Source: Neurospora tetraspora
Lineage: Eukaryota > Ascomycota > Sordariomycetes > Sordariales > Sordariaceae
Direction: 5' to 3'
Length of the DNA stretch: 64,000 nt
Assembly: GCF_033439725.1 (NCBI RefSeq)
Contig: NW_026944383.1
Location: 4,836,001 to 4,900,000, forward strand
Numbering within the stretch: the first letter of the stretch is position 1; the number at the start of each line of letters is the position of its first letter. The notes beneath the pieces were generated by a model. That model was not told where the DNA came from. It did not search any database and saw only the letters and a list, made by a program, of their open reading frames with translations. This document shows, in pieces, positions 12,501 to 24,187 of this stretch. The position numbers and the translations under genes are program-made.

Positions 12501-12924
12501 TTATTAACAAGCTGCAATAAGTGTTGTTCCATATGGGAAAGAACTTACTGATGTAAGGTCCAGGTCTCGCAATTAGGTATATCCCAGCCTCCTTGGCCGC
12601 CTCGAAAAAGGCTGAATAGTCAAAGATGCCTTCACCACGAAAGACCCCCTGTTCTCCCTCAAGTAATGCCCAGTCGAGATAGAAGGAGACGGTATTGAGG
12701 CCGAGAGCCTTGACCTTCTGGAAGATGTCCAGCCATAGTGACGGAACAGGCAGGCGGAACGGATGAACCTCGCCGCTAAAGATCATCAGTCGCTCGCCAT
12801 TGATGAAGAGCGACGAGTTGTCGAAGGTGACGATATCCTGAAGAAGTGTCTGAGGCTTCAAGGTCTCGGCATGTCCTAAGCCTGCCGCCACGGACACGGC
12901 CGACAGGACGGAGAGCAGCCTCAT
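9571..12924 (-). CDS. Secreted beta-galactosidase, GH35 (LacA type)
   Basis: Hydrolyses terminal beta-D-galactosides such as lactose and galactose side chains of plant polysaccharides, outside the cell. It has seven exons: 12924-12549, 12492-12396, 12333-12083, 12020-11887, 11823-11695, 11643-10962 and 10904-9571. The sum is exactly 1001 codons (1000 aa), the usual length of fungal LacA enzymes. A signal peptide ([19 protein letters not shown]) opens the protein. The GH35 TIM barrel follows, with QPENEY at residues 182-187 (acid/base Glu186) and [13 protein letters not shown] at 283-295 (nucleophile Glu284). Beta-rich domains with many Asn-X-Ser/Thr sites make up the rest. The second intron appears to end in AAG. 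It is divergent from L-arabinitol dehydrogenase across 1.95 kb, suggesting joint control by plant-sugar regulators. Family assignment is certain; substrate preference is inferred. Confidence 0.95.
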
Positions 12925-14874
12925 GATGCAATCCTTTGCTGTGAGATCACAAGGTAGGGTTGGCAAGTCGAAGATGCAGCCACGATGAGATGGAGACGCA
13001 GGAACCAGGCATTTGGAAACACCTTGTATCTGTAGTATATTTCGACTCGGTCCATGGTGTCATATAAGAGTAACTCGACTATACCACTTGGCGCAGCTGC
13101 TCCTCACCCAGCCTCCCTTTGACTTTCCCCGCGTCTGCTTTTGAGGGCATACCGCATACAATACCCCGAAGTTACCATCGTCATCACCGGTCTGGCCATC
13201 GAGGATCCTGCCGCATTCGTGTCCTGGTCTTCTAGTCCCTTGGTTACGCCGTAGCCGAACGGCACCTATCCGTTGTGTTGTTGAGCATTGCGACCCCGCG
13301 CCATGTTGTGCACATCGGATGCCGGCTCGATTGTGGTGTTAATGGATGGGAGATGCACGGTAGGCGCAGGAACGAGATAAGATCAGCGGCATTTCAGGTT
13401 CGCATGCTGAAGTTTCCAGGTTGGACCGAACCAAATGGGACGGAAGCTGGTGCATGATTCGTGGGGTATTTGACCGTGTATCGGTGCATCTCGAATTCGC
13501 TGCGGATGAAGTCATATGAGAAGACGTTGACCGAGAAGAAGAGGCGGCCAATGCTACTGGAAGTTTGGCGCTGGACGGAGAAGGCTATATCGACCCACTT
13601 TATGTTTACTGCAAGGCGACGGGAACCGGTGAGGGGAAGGTTAAGAGGGGTTTTCGGGGAAGACGGAACAAGCCGATGGCGGTTATGGTAGGAGCGTGGG
13701 ATGTTGTTTCTTTTCTTTCTTTCTTTTCATCAATCTATGAGCAGCCATGGATAAGGTATCCGTCTTCCATCCCGTAGAAGCAGGAACGATGTGGAAAGCT
13801 TGAGGCATCGCCCAGAGCGGATCAAAGGCGCTGTGGCTGCACGTATGTCAGTGAACACGGTATCACGGGAGATACGAAAGGTTTGGCTGCGTATTTCATG
13901 TACTTTTGTTCTTCGCCTGTCTGGATTTCGGAATTGGTGTTTCTCACCAGCACCCCTCCCCCATCAAACCGGAGAGTTTTGATGAGGAGAAGGTGACGGA
14001 TGATATCGAATCGAAGAAATGTGGTGGAGACTACCCCACGGGGTTAAAGTTCAACCCGGAATAGCTTTGTTCTAATTGGTGCGCATCAAGGCATGTGGGG
14101 TTCTTCTCGGTCTGCTCTCTCCCGGTTCCCAGCTTCAACTGTCAAAGGCGGGAAACTAAAGTACTCCACATCCCGCCCATGACATCGCAAGCTTCACATG
14201 GAACGTTGCTGAAGTCCATTTTCTTCACGAATCTTCCGGATCAGATGTCTGTTTGGATTTTTGGAGACATGGCCATGTAAGAAGCTTCGGGAGCCTTGGC
14301 GAGTTTGAATCAGAGAAAGCTCTCCAAGTTCTGGCGGTGGAATGTTGTGCCAGCCTTGAATGCGCAGGTGTTATTCAAAGTGGAGACTGCGCGGCGGGCA
14401 CAGTCAGGAACCTAAACTCGATACGGGGTCCAAGTGGATGTCTCTCGACTCCATCGCGACATTGAAGAGCGACATCATTTGGGCGTTTATAACCGTCACG
14501 AACCGCCACGGCTGTTTCAAAGCCTGGACTGGGCTGGAACGACCTTGGTTCCTGGCGGCTAGCGCTCAAATTTTATCTTCATCCACATGACCCTCGCCAG
14601 ATAAACGAAGCCTCGAATCGGAGTTCAGGATAACGCATCCCTCCACAACACTCATGTTAACGCGGGATGGAGGCAGACCGGGAGAGCAGAGAGCGGGCAG
14701 CAGGCGGGCAGCAGCTCCCTGTGCCTGATGTGCGTATAAAGAGGGAGTTGCGCCTCTCATCCCGCGCTACCCCACACTCTCTACTCTTCTCTCGAGCTTC
14801 AGTTCAGTTGTGACACTTTCTCGACACTCTCTGACAGCTTCAGACACATTCCCCTCGGGTTTATTCTGATTACA
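12925..14874. promoter_or_regulatory. Shared intergenic promoter region, GH35 / LAD
   Basis: A 1.95-kb spacer between two divergent sugar-catabolism genes. It carries a clear TATA box for the dehydrogenase at 14735-14740 and one GGTTAAA at 14042-14048, which fits the GGNTAAA consensus described for the xylanolytic regulator XLR-1/XlnR. Open frames here are short and unbiased. Binding is not shown by sequence alone. Confidence 0.55.
14735..14740 (+). promoter_or_regulatory. TATA box of L-arabinitol dehydrogenase
   Basis: TATAAA lies 135-140 bp before the ATG and is followed by a pyrimidine-rich, CT-dominated leader typical of well-expressed Neurospora genes. Confidence 0.65.
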
Positions 14875-16052
14875 ATGGCTTCCAACGCTTCCAAGGCCAA
14901 CATTGGCGTTTTCACCAACCCTCAGCATGATCTGTGGATCAGCGACGCCTCCCCCTCCCTCGAGAGCGTCCAGAAGGGTGAGGAGCTGAAGGAGGGCGAG
15001 GTCACTGTTGCCGTCAGGAGCACAGGCATTTGCGGGTAAATACCTTACCAAATCCCTACCAGTTGGTTACTTTGTGGAGAAAAGAGGACAGCAGCTTACA
15101 ATTTGTGTCTCTTAACCACAGATCCGACGTCCACTTCTGGAAGCATGGTTGCATCGGCCCCATGATCGTCGAATGCGATCACGTCCTGGGCCACGAGTCC
15201 GCGGGCGAGGTCATTGCGGTCCATCCCAGCGTCAAGAACATCAAGGTCGGCGACAGGGTCGCCATTGAGCCCCAAGTCATCTGCAACGCCTGCGAGCCCT
15301 GCCTGACGGGACGTTACAACGGATGCGAGCGCGTCGACTTCCTCTCTACACCCCCCGTGCCCGGCCTTCTCCGCCGCTACGTTAACCACCCTGCCGTGTG
15401 GTGCCACAAGATCGGTAACATGTCCTACGAGAATGGTGCCATGCTCGAGCCCCTTTCCGTGGCGCTGGCCGGTCTTCAGAGAGCCGGTGTTCGTCTGGGC
15501 GACCCCGTCCTCATCTGCGGTGCCGGTCCCATTGGTCTGATCACCATGCTCTGCGCCAAGGCCGCCGGTGCCTGCCCTCTTGTCATTACCGACATTGACG
15601 AAGGTCGCTTGAAGTTCGCCAAGGAGATCTGCCCCGAGGTCGTCACCCACAAGGTCGAGCGCCTGTCGGCTGAGGAGTCGGCCAAGAAGATCGTGGAGAG
15701 CTTTGGTGGAATCGAGCCAGCGGTGGCTCTCGAGTGCACTGGTGTCGAGAGCAGTATCGCGGCTGCTATCTGGGCCGTCAAGTTCGGCGGCAAGGTGTTC
15801 GTCATCGGCGTGGGCAGGAACGAGATCCAGATTCCCTTCATGCGCGCCAGTGTGCGCGAGGTCGACCTGCAGTTCCAATACCGCTACTCCAACACTTGGC
15901 CCAGAGCCATCCGCCTGGTCGAGAATGGCCTCGTTGACCTCACCAGGCTGGTGACGCACCGTTTCTCGCTGGAGGATGCGCTCAAGGCGTTCGAGACGGC
16001 GTCGGATCCCAAGACGGGCGCCATCAAGGTGCAGATCCAGAGTCTGGAGTAA
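14875..16052 (+). CDS. ard-1: L-arabinitol 4-dehydrogenase (NAD-dependent)
   Basis: Cytosolic zinc medium-chain dehydrogenase oxidising L-arabinitol to L-xylulose in the fungal L-arabinose pathway. Orthologues also oxidise galactitol in the reductive galactose pathway. Two exons, 14875-15035 and 15122-16052, flank an 86-bp intron and give 363 aa, the length known for the Neurospora enzyme. Catalytic zinc ligands Cys53, His78 and Glu79 are present (STGICGSDVHF, LGHE). Structural zinc cysteines are 108, 111, 114 and 122. The Rossmann fold carries the GAGPIG motif and an Asp-containing strand (ITDIDEGRL) that favours NAD over NADP. Codon bias is extreme, suggesting high expression. It is divergent from a GH35 beta-galactosidase. 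Sorbitol and xylitol dehydrogenases are relatives, but this sequence fits LAD best. Confidence 0.95.
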
Positions 16053-16764
16053 TTGGTTGTGGTCGTTTATTATGTGTATAGAAGAAAAGGGTTCATGGGT
16101 TTGGCGTTTAGCGTTATTGTCGAATCGACTTTTGGATTGCAATTGAGTTTACGTCTTGCATCGCGTCGGTCATTGTGATTTGAATTGGAGATGTCAATGT
16201 GAACGTTTTGATCCCCTTCTGCAATGCAAGTCTTCAGTTGACTGCCAAGTCGAGATGGCATATGCCGATACTGCATTTCGTGTTATCGATAAGAGAAAAG
16301 ACGAGATGAATTTCCGGGCCATCCTTCAATGAAGTCATGGCGCCTAGGGCTCCCCTGTTTATGCACCATCTGCCCCTGGCGGACTTTCTGTAGCTAACCC
16401 TTACCCTAACCCGACAAATTGGGCGCCGTCTTGGCCTCACTGGCTTACCGAAACTTGCCTTGGCAGATCTTCCGACCTTCATCCAATTTTTCCCGACCCG
16501 CAATTCCCGCTCGCCCTTGGCTGTGTGCAGGTTTGCGCAATATCCCTCTACAACGAGCACGGAACCAAGCCGGACACCCCGACCACACTCCGTGCGCCTC
16601 ACTCTCTCCACTCCCCTGCACAGGCAAAGGCTTCACTTCCTCCTCCGACATCACCACATCCTTTCTCCGGCCCCTTCCTCCCCCGCACCGCCAGCGACCC
16701 CGACCGCCCGGCCCCCCTTCTACCGAACAATTCGCCAGTCGTCTTCTCCATCCGATCCGCAAAC
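16053..16764. other. Intergenic, LAD 3' flank and ATP synthase g promoter
   Basis: No gene is seen. The right half is strongly pyrimidine-rich on the plus strand (about 16480-16764), as expected for the leader of a highly expressed gene. It contains a telomere-like tract at 16394-16412. Confidence 0.6.
16394..16412 (+). promoter_or_regulatory. Telomere-like repeat upstream of ATP synthase g
   Basis: CTAACCCTTACCCTAACCC is almost three units of the CCCTAA telomere repeat, about 355 bp before the ATG. It is too short to be a telomere relic and more likely a promoter box bound by a Tbf1-like factor (inference). Confidence 0.45.
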
Positions 16765-17522
16765 ATGTCATTCGCCCTTGTTTCCCGGCGCTCGGCCCTC
16801 ACCTTCGGCCGCCGCGCGGTCCGCTTCGAGTCTACCTCCTCCCAGAAGGCTACCGAGGCCGCCAAGAAGACTGCTGCTAAGGCCTCCGAGCTCTCGACCA
16901 AGGCTTCCGAGGGCCTCTCCCGCGTCAGCTCCGCCGCCGGCCCTGCCCTCGCCAAATACGCCAAGAGCCTCTCCAGCACCCTCGGCCGCGTCGGTGGCCG
17001 CACCGGCAAGCTGATTGCCTTCGTCGAGCGTACGGCCCCATCCCGCGTCCCCTCCCGCGTCACCCCGTCCGGGTGACACCGTCCAATGGCACATCAATGG
17101 CTGACCTCCCTACCCCCCAACAACAGGCCAGACCCCCTTCGTCATCTACTACAGCAAGGTCGCTGCTGAGCTTGGCCGCATTGTCTTCAGGGGCCAGAGC
17201 ATGACTCCTCCGTATGTTTTCCCCCGATGCTCCTCGTCTACCTATGCTTGGAAACCTTGAGGTTATTGACATGCCTCTTCATCATAGCTCCGTCTCTACC
17301 TTCCAGACCTACTTCCAGAACTTCGTGAAGTCCGTCAAGTCCGGCTCTTTCTTCTCCAAGGCCGGTGCTCCCCTCCAGAACGTCCGCAACATCTCCAGGA
17401 CACAGGTCGCCGCTGCTGGTGTTCTCCTCGCTGAGTGCCTCGGCTTCTTCACCATTGGCGAGATGATCGGCCGTCTCAAGCTCATCGGCTACCACGGCGA
17501 GACCCACGCCGCCGCCCACTAA
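16765..17522 (+). CDS. atp20: Mitochondrial F1Fo-ATP synthase subunit g
   Basis: Subunit of the membrane sector that helps dimerise ATP synthase and shape cristae. Three exons, 16765-17029, 17127-17211 and 17288-17522, with introns of 97 and 76 bp, encode 194 aa. The N-terminus (MSFALVSRRSALTFGRR) is a basic amphipathic mitochondrial presequence, followed by an Ala/Lys/Ser-rich helical stretch. The family core begins after exon 1 (VERQTPFVIYYSKVAAEL). The C-terminal membrane helix is AAAGVLLAECLGFFTIGEMIGR with the conserved GxxxG-like spacing. Codon bias is very strong, as for other respiratory-chain genes. The start is the first ATG after the CT-rich leader. Identification is firm. Confidence 0.93.
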
Positions 17523-20500
17523 ACGGACTTCCACCTTCCTCGATCATTAACTACCACCGCTTAATGAACGTCAACCAGAGAGACTAGAGTGTTGGGCCGA
17601 ACCTCAGTCACCAATGGCCCGCGCGCGAGAAATGGGAAAGAGGCCTTACTTGATATCCGACAGCAAAGAGTTGTGTGTGCAGGTGTGTGCGCGTGTGCGA
17701 AACGTGTGCGTGTGTACATGTGCGTGTGTGTCAGAAGAGTGGGTGAAAAAAGGGAATCCAGTTTTGGGGGGACGGACGGGACAGAATACCGCGCGAACAG
17801 AGAGACGAGAACGGGAAATGATTTCATGGAATAGAATCATAAGGCGTAACGGGGATCACTTGTTTTTTTCTTGCTCGTTTAGATTTTTGGCCCGACTTCT
17901 TTCTCTGCCGTTCTATCCCTCTCGCATCCTCCCCCTTTCTTCCTTGGTTCGGCTCTCCCTCTCTCTTTCACCAAACTCACCAAATACGTTTCTAAACTCA
18001 CGCAAGTAACCGCGCAGCAGCCAAACGTTGGGTGTGAGAGCTGTGGACAGCCGGAAATCGTCTTTGGAAGCCGACCCCGGCAATGCAACAGATCTCCTAC
18101 TCAAGTAGCGCAGAAGTTGCATGCTTCAGCCTACGGAGTTGGAATTTAGAGAGTTCGTTCGCAAAGGAAGGAAGAGAGGCAGGAGAGCGAGAAGACCATC
18201 CCAGAATTCCCAGGAAGATGCGAAGGCATTACAACCTCTCTTCCAATGCGGCTCATCTCGTCTCTTTGTCAGCCCATTTCCCTCCAGCTGGAATCCTTTA
18301 TCACTTACCAATTCTATTTTCCCCCATTGTATATTTGTCCCAGGAGCTTGGCTTGGTCCCCAGCCGGTTTGTTAACTTCCTTTTTCTTTTTACCTTCTGT
18401 CGATTGTATAACATAAGCTTCCTAGACATTTAGCCGCTATTACGCGAAGAGAAGAGAGTAGAGACGGAGAGGTCACAAAAGGAGGTTGAATTGAAAAAGA
18501 TGAGATGAAACCGAACCCCTTTTGCACACCAGCAACCTACACGTGTGGCCATGTTGTCTCTTTCTTGTGGTTCATTCACTCATTCATCAAAACTCACTTC
18601 GTTCGGTTCCAGTTCAGTTCGGTTCAGAAGCTCCGGTCGGTCGACCCGGGTCGGTCGATATGGCCGGCCTTGGGGTTTCCCCATGTTCGAGTCCCCATGG
18701 ACCATGGTGACCATGGTCTCCGACCCTACTACCCCAGACCGCCTCTTTCGTTGACTCTGTTGGCCTTAATTTTCGACCTCATCACATCACCATCGCGACT
18801 CTGCCATGCAAGTGCTTTTCATCACGCCCGCTGCCCAACGCCACGACAGCAACAACTCCCACCTCTCCATGCCCATGTCCATCACCGTACCCAAGGTATC
18901 GTTCTCAACTTTCTTGACCCTCCTTGACCAGTTTTCGAAACGAGACTGTCGATGTGGCCAGGTGGCTGCGCGGTGTCTCACATACACCCCTGATCCCCTG
19001 ATGATTGTATGATTGATGATGATTCGTATTGAAGGCTGGTCGGTCGGTCGGTCGGTCGATTTTGTGCGGCCCGCGGGTGGTGACTGAAACTTTTGTCATT
19101 GCTCCATTCCACAGCTTTTTCCCCGGCCCTTCTTTACTGAACCGCTGAAGCCGAACCAGCGTTTTCCAGAAGCAGAATTTGTCCGTCTGTCTGTCTGCCC
19201 GTCGACGTGGCTGTGGCTCGTTTCCACCTCGCTTCGTACACGATTGAACTGAACCAGGCCGGCTGCCTCCGGCCGGTTCAGCCGACCTACCGACCTACCG
19301 ACCGTCCGACCGTCCGACCGTCCCGTTCTGCTGTGAGTGATTGATGCGCTGTCCGGTCCTCTAGCCTTGATCCCCATCATCCCCCCTTGAATCTTCTGTT
19401 TCACCGGGGAGGCCAAGTCGGTCATCTATCTATCCCTTCGGTTGATCCGGTTCGGCTCGGTTCGGTCCACAGCTTTCCTTTCGATTTTTCATGATACATC
19501 AATCACTCCATTTCCATCCCCTTGGTGTAAACGTGTCACAGGTCCTATGGACGGGTCGCCCAGCTAAGCTGTTTCGAAGAGGTGAAGAGAGGGGTGAGCT
19601 GCCTTGCATTTGTATGCGCGAGGAATCACATACATCGACGTGTCATGAAAGCTACTGAGTGAGCGAAAGAAGTGAGAGTAATGTTCATGATCCATGCCGA
19701 GATGGTCAGGGGTGGGTGGTTCTCAGTTACCTACCTGTTGAATTAAGTTTGAAGCTCTCAGGTTGAGGCTGGAATTTGGAGGCTCATCACTCACATGAGG
19801 CAGGTTGGATGGATGGACGGACGTACAGAGGCAAGTAAAGTGAGTTAGTTATGTACCATTATGATATTTACGTGCTATGTTGGTAATCGTCGTAGAACAA
19901 AGTAAGTAACCACAGGAAAGGGAGGCTGGATAAAAGAGTGAACATATGGACTGGATGTGGTGAGAGTTGCCTCTCCTGCTGCTGAGACGACTGCGAGTGA
20001 GTGATTGACGAGTAGTGTAAGTTCTATCTGAGTTGGGCATGTGTAGTGAATGGATGGATACGGCCCCCGCGGCGGTGACAAATTCCACGGGCCGACCGAT
20101 ACTCGGCCGGCGGCCGGGGAACAATGTTCGGCGATGTCTCATTCTTTCTTGCCGGCCATGGCACTATTACTTGCTTGGTTACATCCCGAGCTAGGTGAAT
20201 TAGGTTGGTTGAGGTGGTTGCCCATTACGGTCGTTCTTTCCCTGCCCGGTCCAGCCAAGGGAAATCTGAAACTGCATCTGCAGTAGTCTAAGTAGGTACT
20301 TAGCCAGGTGAGTGACGACGGATGTGACCGAGCCCAACTCATACATACAAGTAAAGTAAGATACCGTTACGTTTCATGCCTTCCCATCAACCCCGTACGT
20401 ACGGTAAGTTCCTTTCAAGTTCTCTGCCCGGCCAGGCAGGTAGTATCAAGACAGTTTATTACACTTCAAACATCAACTGTATCAACAGCAAAGCCAGCGA

Positions 20501-22786
20501 AGCAAAAGTAAGTTTCGCAACAGCACCATTTGTAAGCATCCACATCGCTGTGTGGGAAGCCGCGGCAGTTAAGCCGTGTGGTTGATCGATCGGTCAAGTG
20601 CCTCTTAAGGTAGGTTGGTCGGCGAACATTTTTTTGACAAGGCCGCAAGAACCGCCGCAAGGCCAGAACCTCGACAACGCAACGTACAACACACGTGTTC
20701 GGACTTTCTAGTCCGATGCTGCTGCTGTGCTGCTTTTGGTAGTGTACTTTCAGTTAGTATTCCACGTTCGGCAATGCCGACGTCTAAAGAAGGGTAGCCA
20801 CGCTTCTGGCAAGGTTTCCGCTCCTTGGTCATGGTTTTCTTCCTTGTTCAAGGCTCCGTTAGTTGTTGTTCAGGGTTTCACATGCTAGTGTAAATGCGAA
20901 TTATTGGCTTGGGACAGGCTCAGCAGGGCAGACATGCTCCTTCCTGTGGCTTCCATTTGATCGTCAACCTCGCCGGCTTGCGGGAGTGGCTCTTGGTTCT
21001 AAAAGAGTGAAACTCACTTAACTAGTGCCCGCCGGAGGTAGGGGGGCCTGGTAGGGAGCGTGGCTCGAGCCTGGCTAACTAGTTAGCCTACGCCAATGGA
21101 AGGAAGACAACGCCAATAGAAGACTTACAAGTTCATAGTCCGAGATTGATATCCCCTGGTGCCATGATTATGGTCGTAAGTAGTCCGAGGTTAGAAGAGA
21201 CTAGTGGTGTAGAGTTAAGGTAGCCCTTGCCCATAACCTTGATACTTCTTAGGCTTGGATGGTCGGGTCGTTCCAAAGAAAGTTAGCCTTGCCGTCGGGA
21301 CACAGGGGAGCCACAATCCGAATCCTGCAGATCTCTCTTGGCCTTGGAGGAAGAGGCTGTGTGTTGATGGAAGCTTGTCTGGTTTAGGGAGTGATAGCGA
21401 GTGAAGTAACGGATATGGATGAATGGTCCTAGGTAGAGTGACATGAGAACATAGAAGTACCGGTACAAGCACAAAGGCATTTCTGTTACGGTTAACTTTC
21501 GGCTCAGTCCACAGTAGGCATACAACGTACATGCTGGCTAAGTCCCATGATCGTTAGACTCAAGCGCGCAAAAGAGGCGCGGAAAAGGTTGAACTGGGTA
21601 TGGTGTTGATTTAGTGTATAGACGGAAACCCCGGTCGTTCGGCAGCGCCGGACAAGGGTCCCGGGTCCCGGAAATGGTTGTATTGCGTCGTCGTATTCTG
21701 CCCAGGCCGGCTGCGGGTTGGATGATGCCGGGCGGGTGGCCGGGTGGGCGGTCGGACTACTCACCGGGTAAGTATGTGTCCCTTCAGTTCCATAGCCAGT
21801 TCCGGAAGGTTATTTCATGCCGGTCTCATTGGGGCTGTCATGGTAAAAGATGAAGCCTGGAGTATCTGGAATTATTGAGCTGGTTGGAATTTGGGTTGAC
21901 CTTGTTCAGTTGTGATTCCGTGAGTTAACCACTGTCGAGATCGAAGCTCATGGCCGGTATCAGTCTCCAGTAAGTGGAACCTTCCACCCAATGTTCTTTC
22001 CCCTTTTGTTTCATTTGCGCACATAACACAGAGAAAGAAGTGGAAGGCAGGGATGTAGTTCATGATCTCCAGTGCGCCTTCCCAAGACACTCTCTTCAAA
22101 GGATATCCACTTGTAAAGATCCAACATCCAATAATAGAAGGTGCAACTTAGAATTCGATACTTCTTTCCTTCATGCAACTGAACTCAAAGTGCAAGGCAA
22201 ACACTCAGAGACAATTGCAGAAAGAGCAAACTGCCTTGCACGAAAAAAATTCCCAGCCGACAGCCCGTTGCGATGTCGTGAAACCCCACACAGGTTACTC
22301 ATGTGCATCGTTCGGGTATTGCAAGCGTTGCTTGAGTGACCCTTTAATCACTCTGCTGGGTCAGATGAAAAATTCTATCCCTGACTAAAGGCGAACAAGC
22401 TGCAACCAAAAAACCGATGGAGAGTGAGGGTTGTTAAACTTTTTGAGTGACTAAAAAAAGCAATAAGTGGGGGTCAACGACAAGGCGGCCGTGGGAGTCA
22501 GAGAGAGAGAGACAGTGACAAATATGTTGAAAACACTTGTGTATGATGAGGAAATGAGAACCCGTATATACAATTTTGACTTCAGTTTCGATGGTGTTAG
22601 AGGGATATCTGACAAGTGTGTGGGGTGAGGAAAGCATAGTGGCCAGTACCAAGAAAGGAGAAACCCAACAATGACTTCCCTTAACGCCGTCGACACGAAC
22701 TCCGCTGCTGTTGAAACCATTGTATGTACCATTGCATAAAACGCAAAAAGATGATAGTGTGTTGAACCGAACCCACCAAAGTGGCT
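17523..22786. other. Gene-free stretch of 5.3 kb
   Basis: Lies between convergently placed ATP synthase g and lae-1. No frame shows coding bias. Visible structures are GT-rich repeats around 17660-17740, an almost perfect palindrome of NcoI-like sites at 18700-18718, and runs of CGGT/GGTTCGG around 18600-18660, 19040-19060 and 19290-19320. The last several hundred bases are probably the lae-1 3' untranslated region. Confidence 0.5.
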
Positions 22787-24187
22787 TCATGCTGGTCTCC
22801 TCGCCGTGAAAATGTGCCTATCAGAGTTAGCCAATTTGAGTAACGGAATTGTGCCTTTTACTAACGGCAGCTTGCAGGCTCGTCGGTACTCACAGTGTGC
22901 AATACGCGCGTATTTTCCGCGACCGAATCTCCTCCTTCACGCGGCTGATGAGATCCCTCGCCTCGTCTGGGGTATAACCGAGAATCCGGGTGAAGGGGGC
23001 CAAGGTAAGAGCTTCTAGTCCTTGGGTGAGACCAAGGTTGAACCATCGCCCAATCTCGCGGTCATGAGCATCCTCTGGCCATCCATTGATAGGAACCTTG
23101 ATAATCTGCTCGTGAGGATCCACCAGGCCAGCCTGTGTCATTTGCTGCTGGATGCGATGGCTGTCCAGTCTCATTGGACGCCCAGCTCTATCCATTGCCT
23201 CCATCAGCGCTTCGGCCCATCGTGAGAAATAAGAATCCGGTGGCAGACTCCTATCGTCGCTGCGCGGGACCCAATCGATTTCCACCTGCTCAACAAATCC
23301 GTAATGGGGCTTCAGGTGTCTGTAAACTGGTCAGAAGAGTAAATCCAGCTGTAAAGATACTTGTAGAACTTACTTGTATATCTGGTCATACACAAAAGGC
23401 CAGTCGGAGATGCTACCATTCAATGTACGTAGGTGAATAAGGTCATAAGCACATCCGCTCAGTTCCAGCCACGGCTCTTCAATATCCATAGGTTTGAATA
23501 CGAGATTGCGCGGGATACTAAATAAGGGAAAAAATTAGCGCCAGTTTTTTTGAGCAAGCAAAGCCCAACGTTGTTACCTACAATTCTGGCTGGATAAGAG
23601 CAAGATCCGCACCAGTGACTTGACCAAGCTCTGGATATTTGCTGTGAGACGCTACAAGTTAGAACAGTGCACAGTCAATGTAGTCTCATTGTAGTCATTT
23701 ACTTACTCTTGCATATCAATTGCCCATATTCCGGTTCCACATCCCAGGTCGAGGATCCGCGGACTTTCCTGATTTGGGAACGGTGCTGAGAAGAGTTGCT
23801 GGTTGCGAGCGAGCAAAAAGAAATGATGAAACATGTCGAGTCTGTCTTTCTCCAGCTGCATGTTATTATGTCAGTATTGTGTCAACACCATTCATATTGT
23901 CGTTCCAGCTGTTGAACACGTGGAAAACACACCTCATCGATAGGGAGCATGTATTGCCCTTTCTTATAATCCCCATAGAATCGTCCATTTTCCATATACC
24001 CAGGGACTAGATTGGGTCCCCTATTGCGAAGCAACAAGGTTAGCTTTTCTGTAGAACAGGTATAGCGGTATTCAGTTGAAAGTAAGAAGAAATGAAGATC
24101 TTACCCGGGCCCATGATGACCTTCCATTGCTCTGTCAGACGGATAACTGTCCTGGTTTGGAGATCCGTAGGTATGAGAGGCAGGCAT
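22787..24187 (-). CDS. lae-1: LaeA-like S-adenosylmethionine methyltransferase LAE-1
   Basis: Nuclear methyltransferase-fold regulator that in fungi works with velvet proteins to control secondary metabolism, light response and development. Seven exons can be joined without breaking frame: 24187-24105, 24020-23933, 23855-23707, 23641-23582, 23517-23374, 23319-22894 and 22817-22787. They give 326 aa; introns are 54-84 bp. Family hallmarks in order are [31 protein letters not shown] motif [15 protein letters not shown] (DLGCGTG at 93-99), [27 protein letters not shown] and the terminal LHIFTARRP. The ATG at 24187 is the first in-frame start after an upstream stop; an extra 5' exon cannot be excluded. 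Upstream is a 9.7-kb tract without genes, suggesting long regulatory DNA or leader. Confidence 0.9.

Noticed and set aside
15096-16142. 348-codon minus-strand frame opposite L-arabinitol dehydrogenase
   Set aside because: Mirror of strong C-ending codon bias on the sense strand; no domain, and the sense gene is certain.
16394-16412. Interstitial telomere remnant
   Set aside because: Fewer than three repeat units and in a promoter position; a transcription-factor box is more likely.
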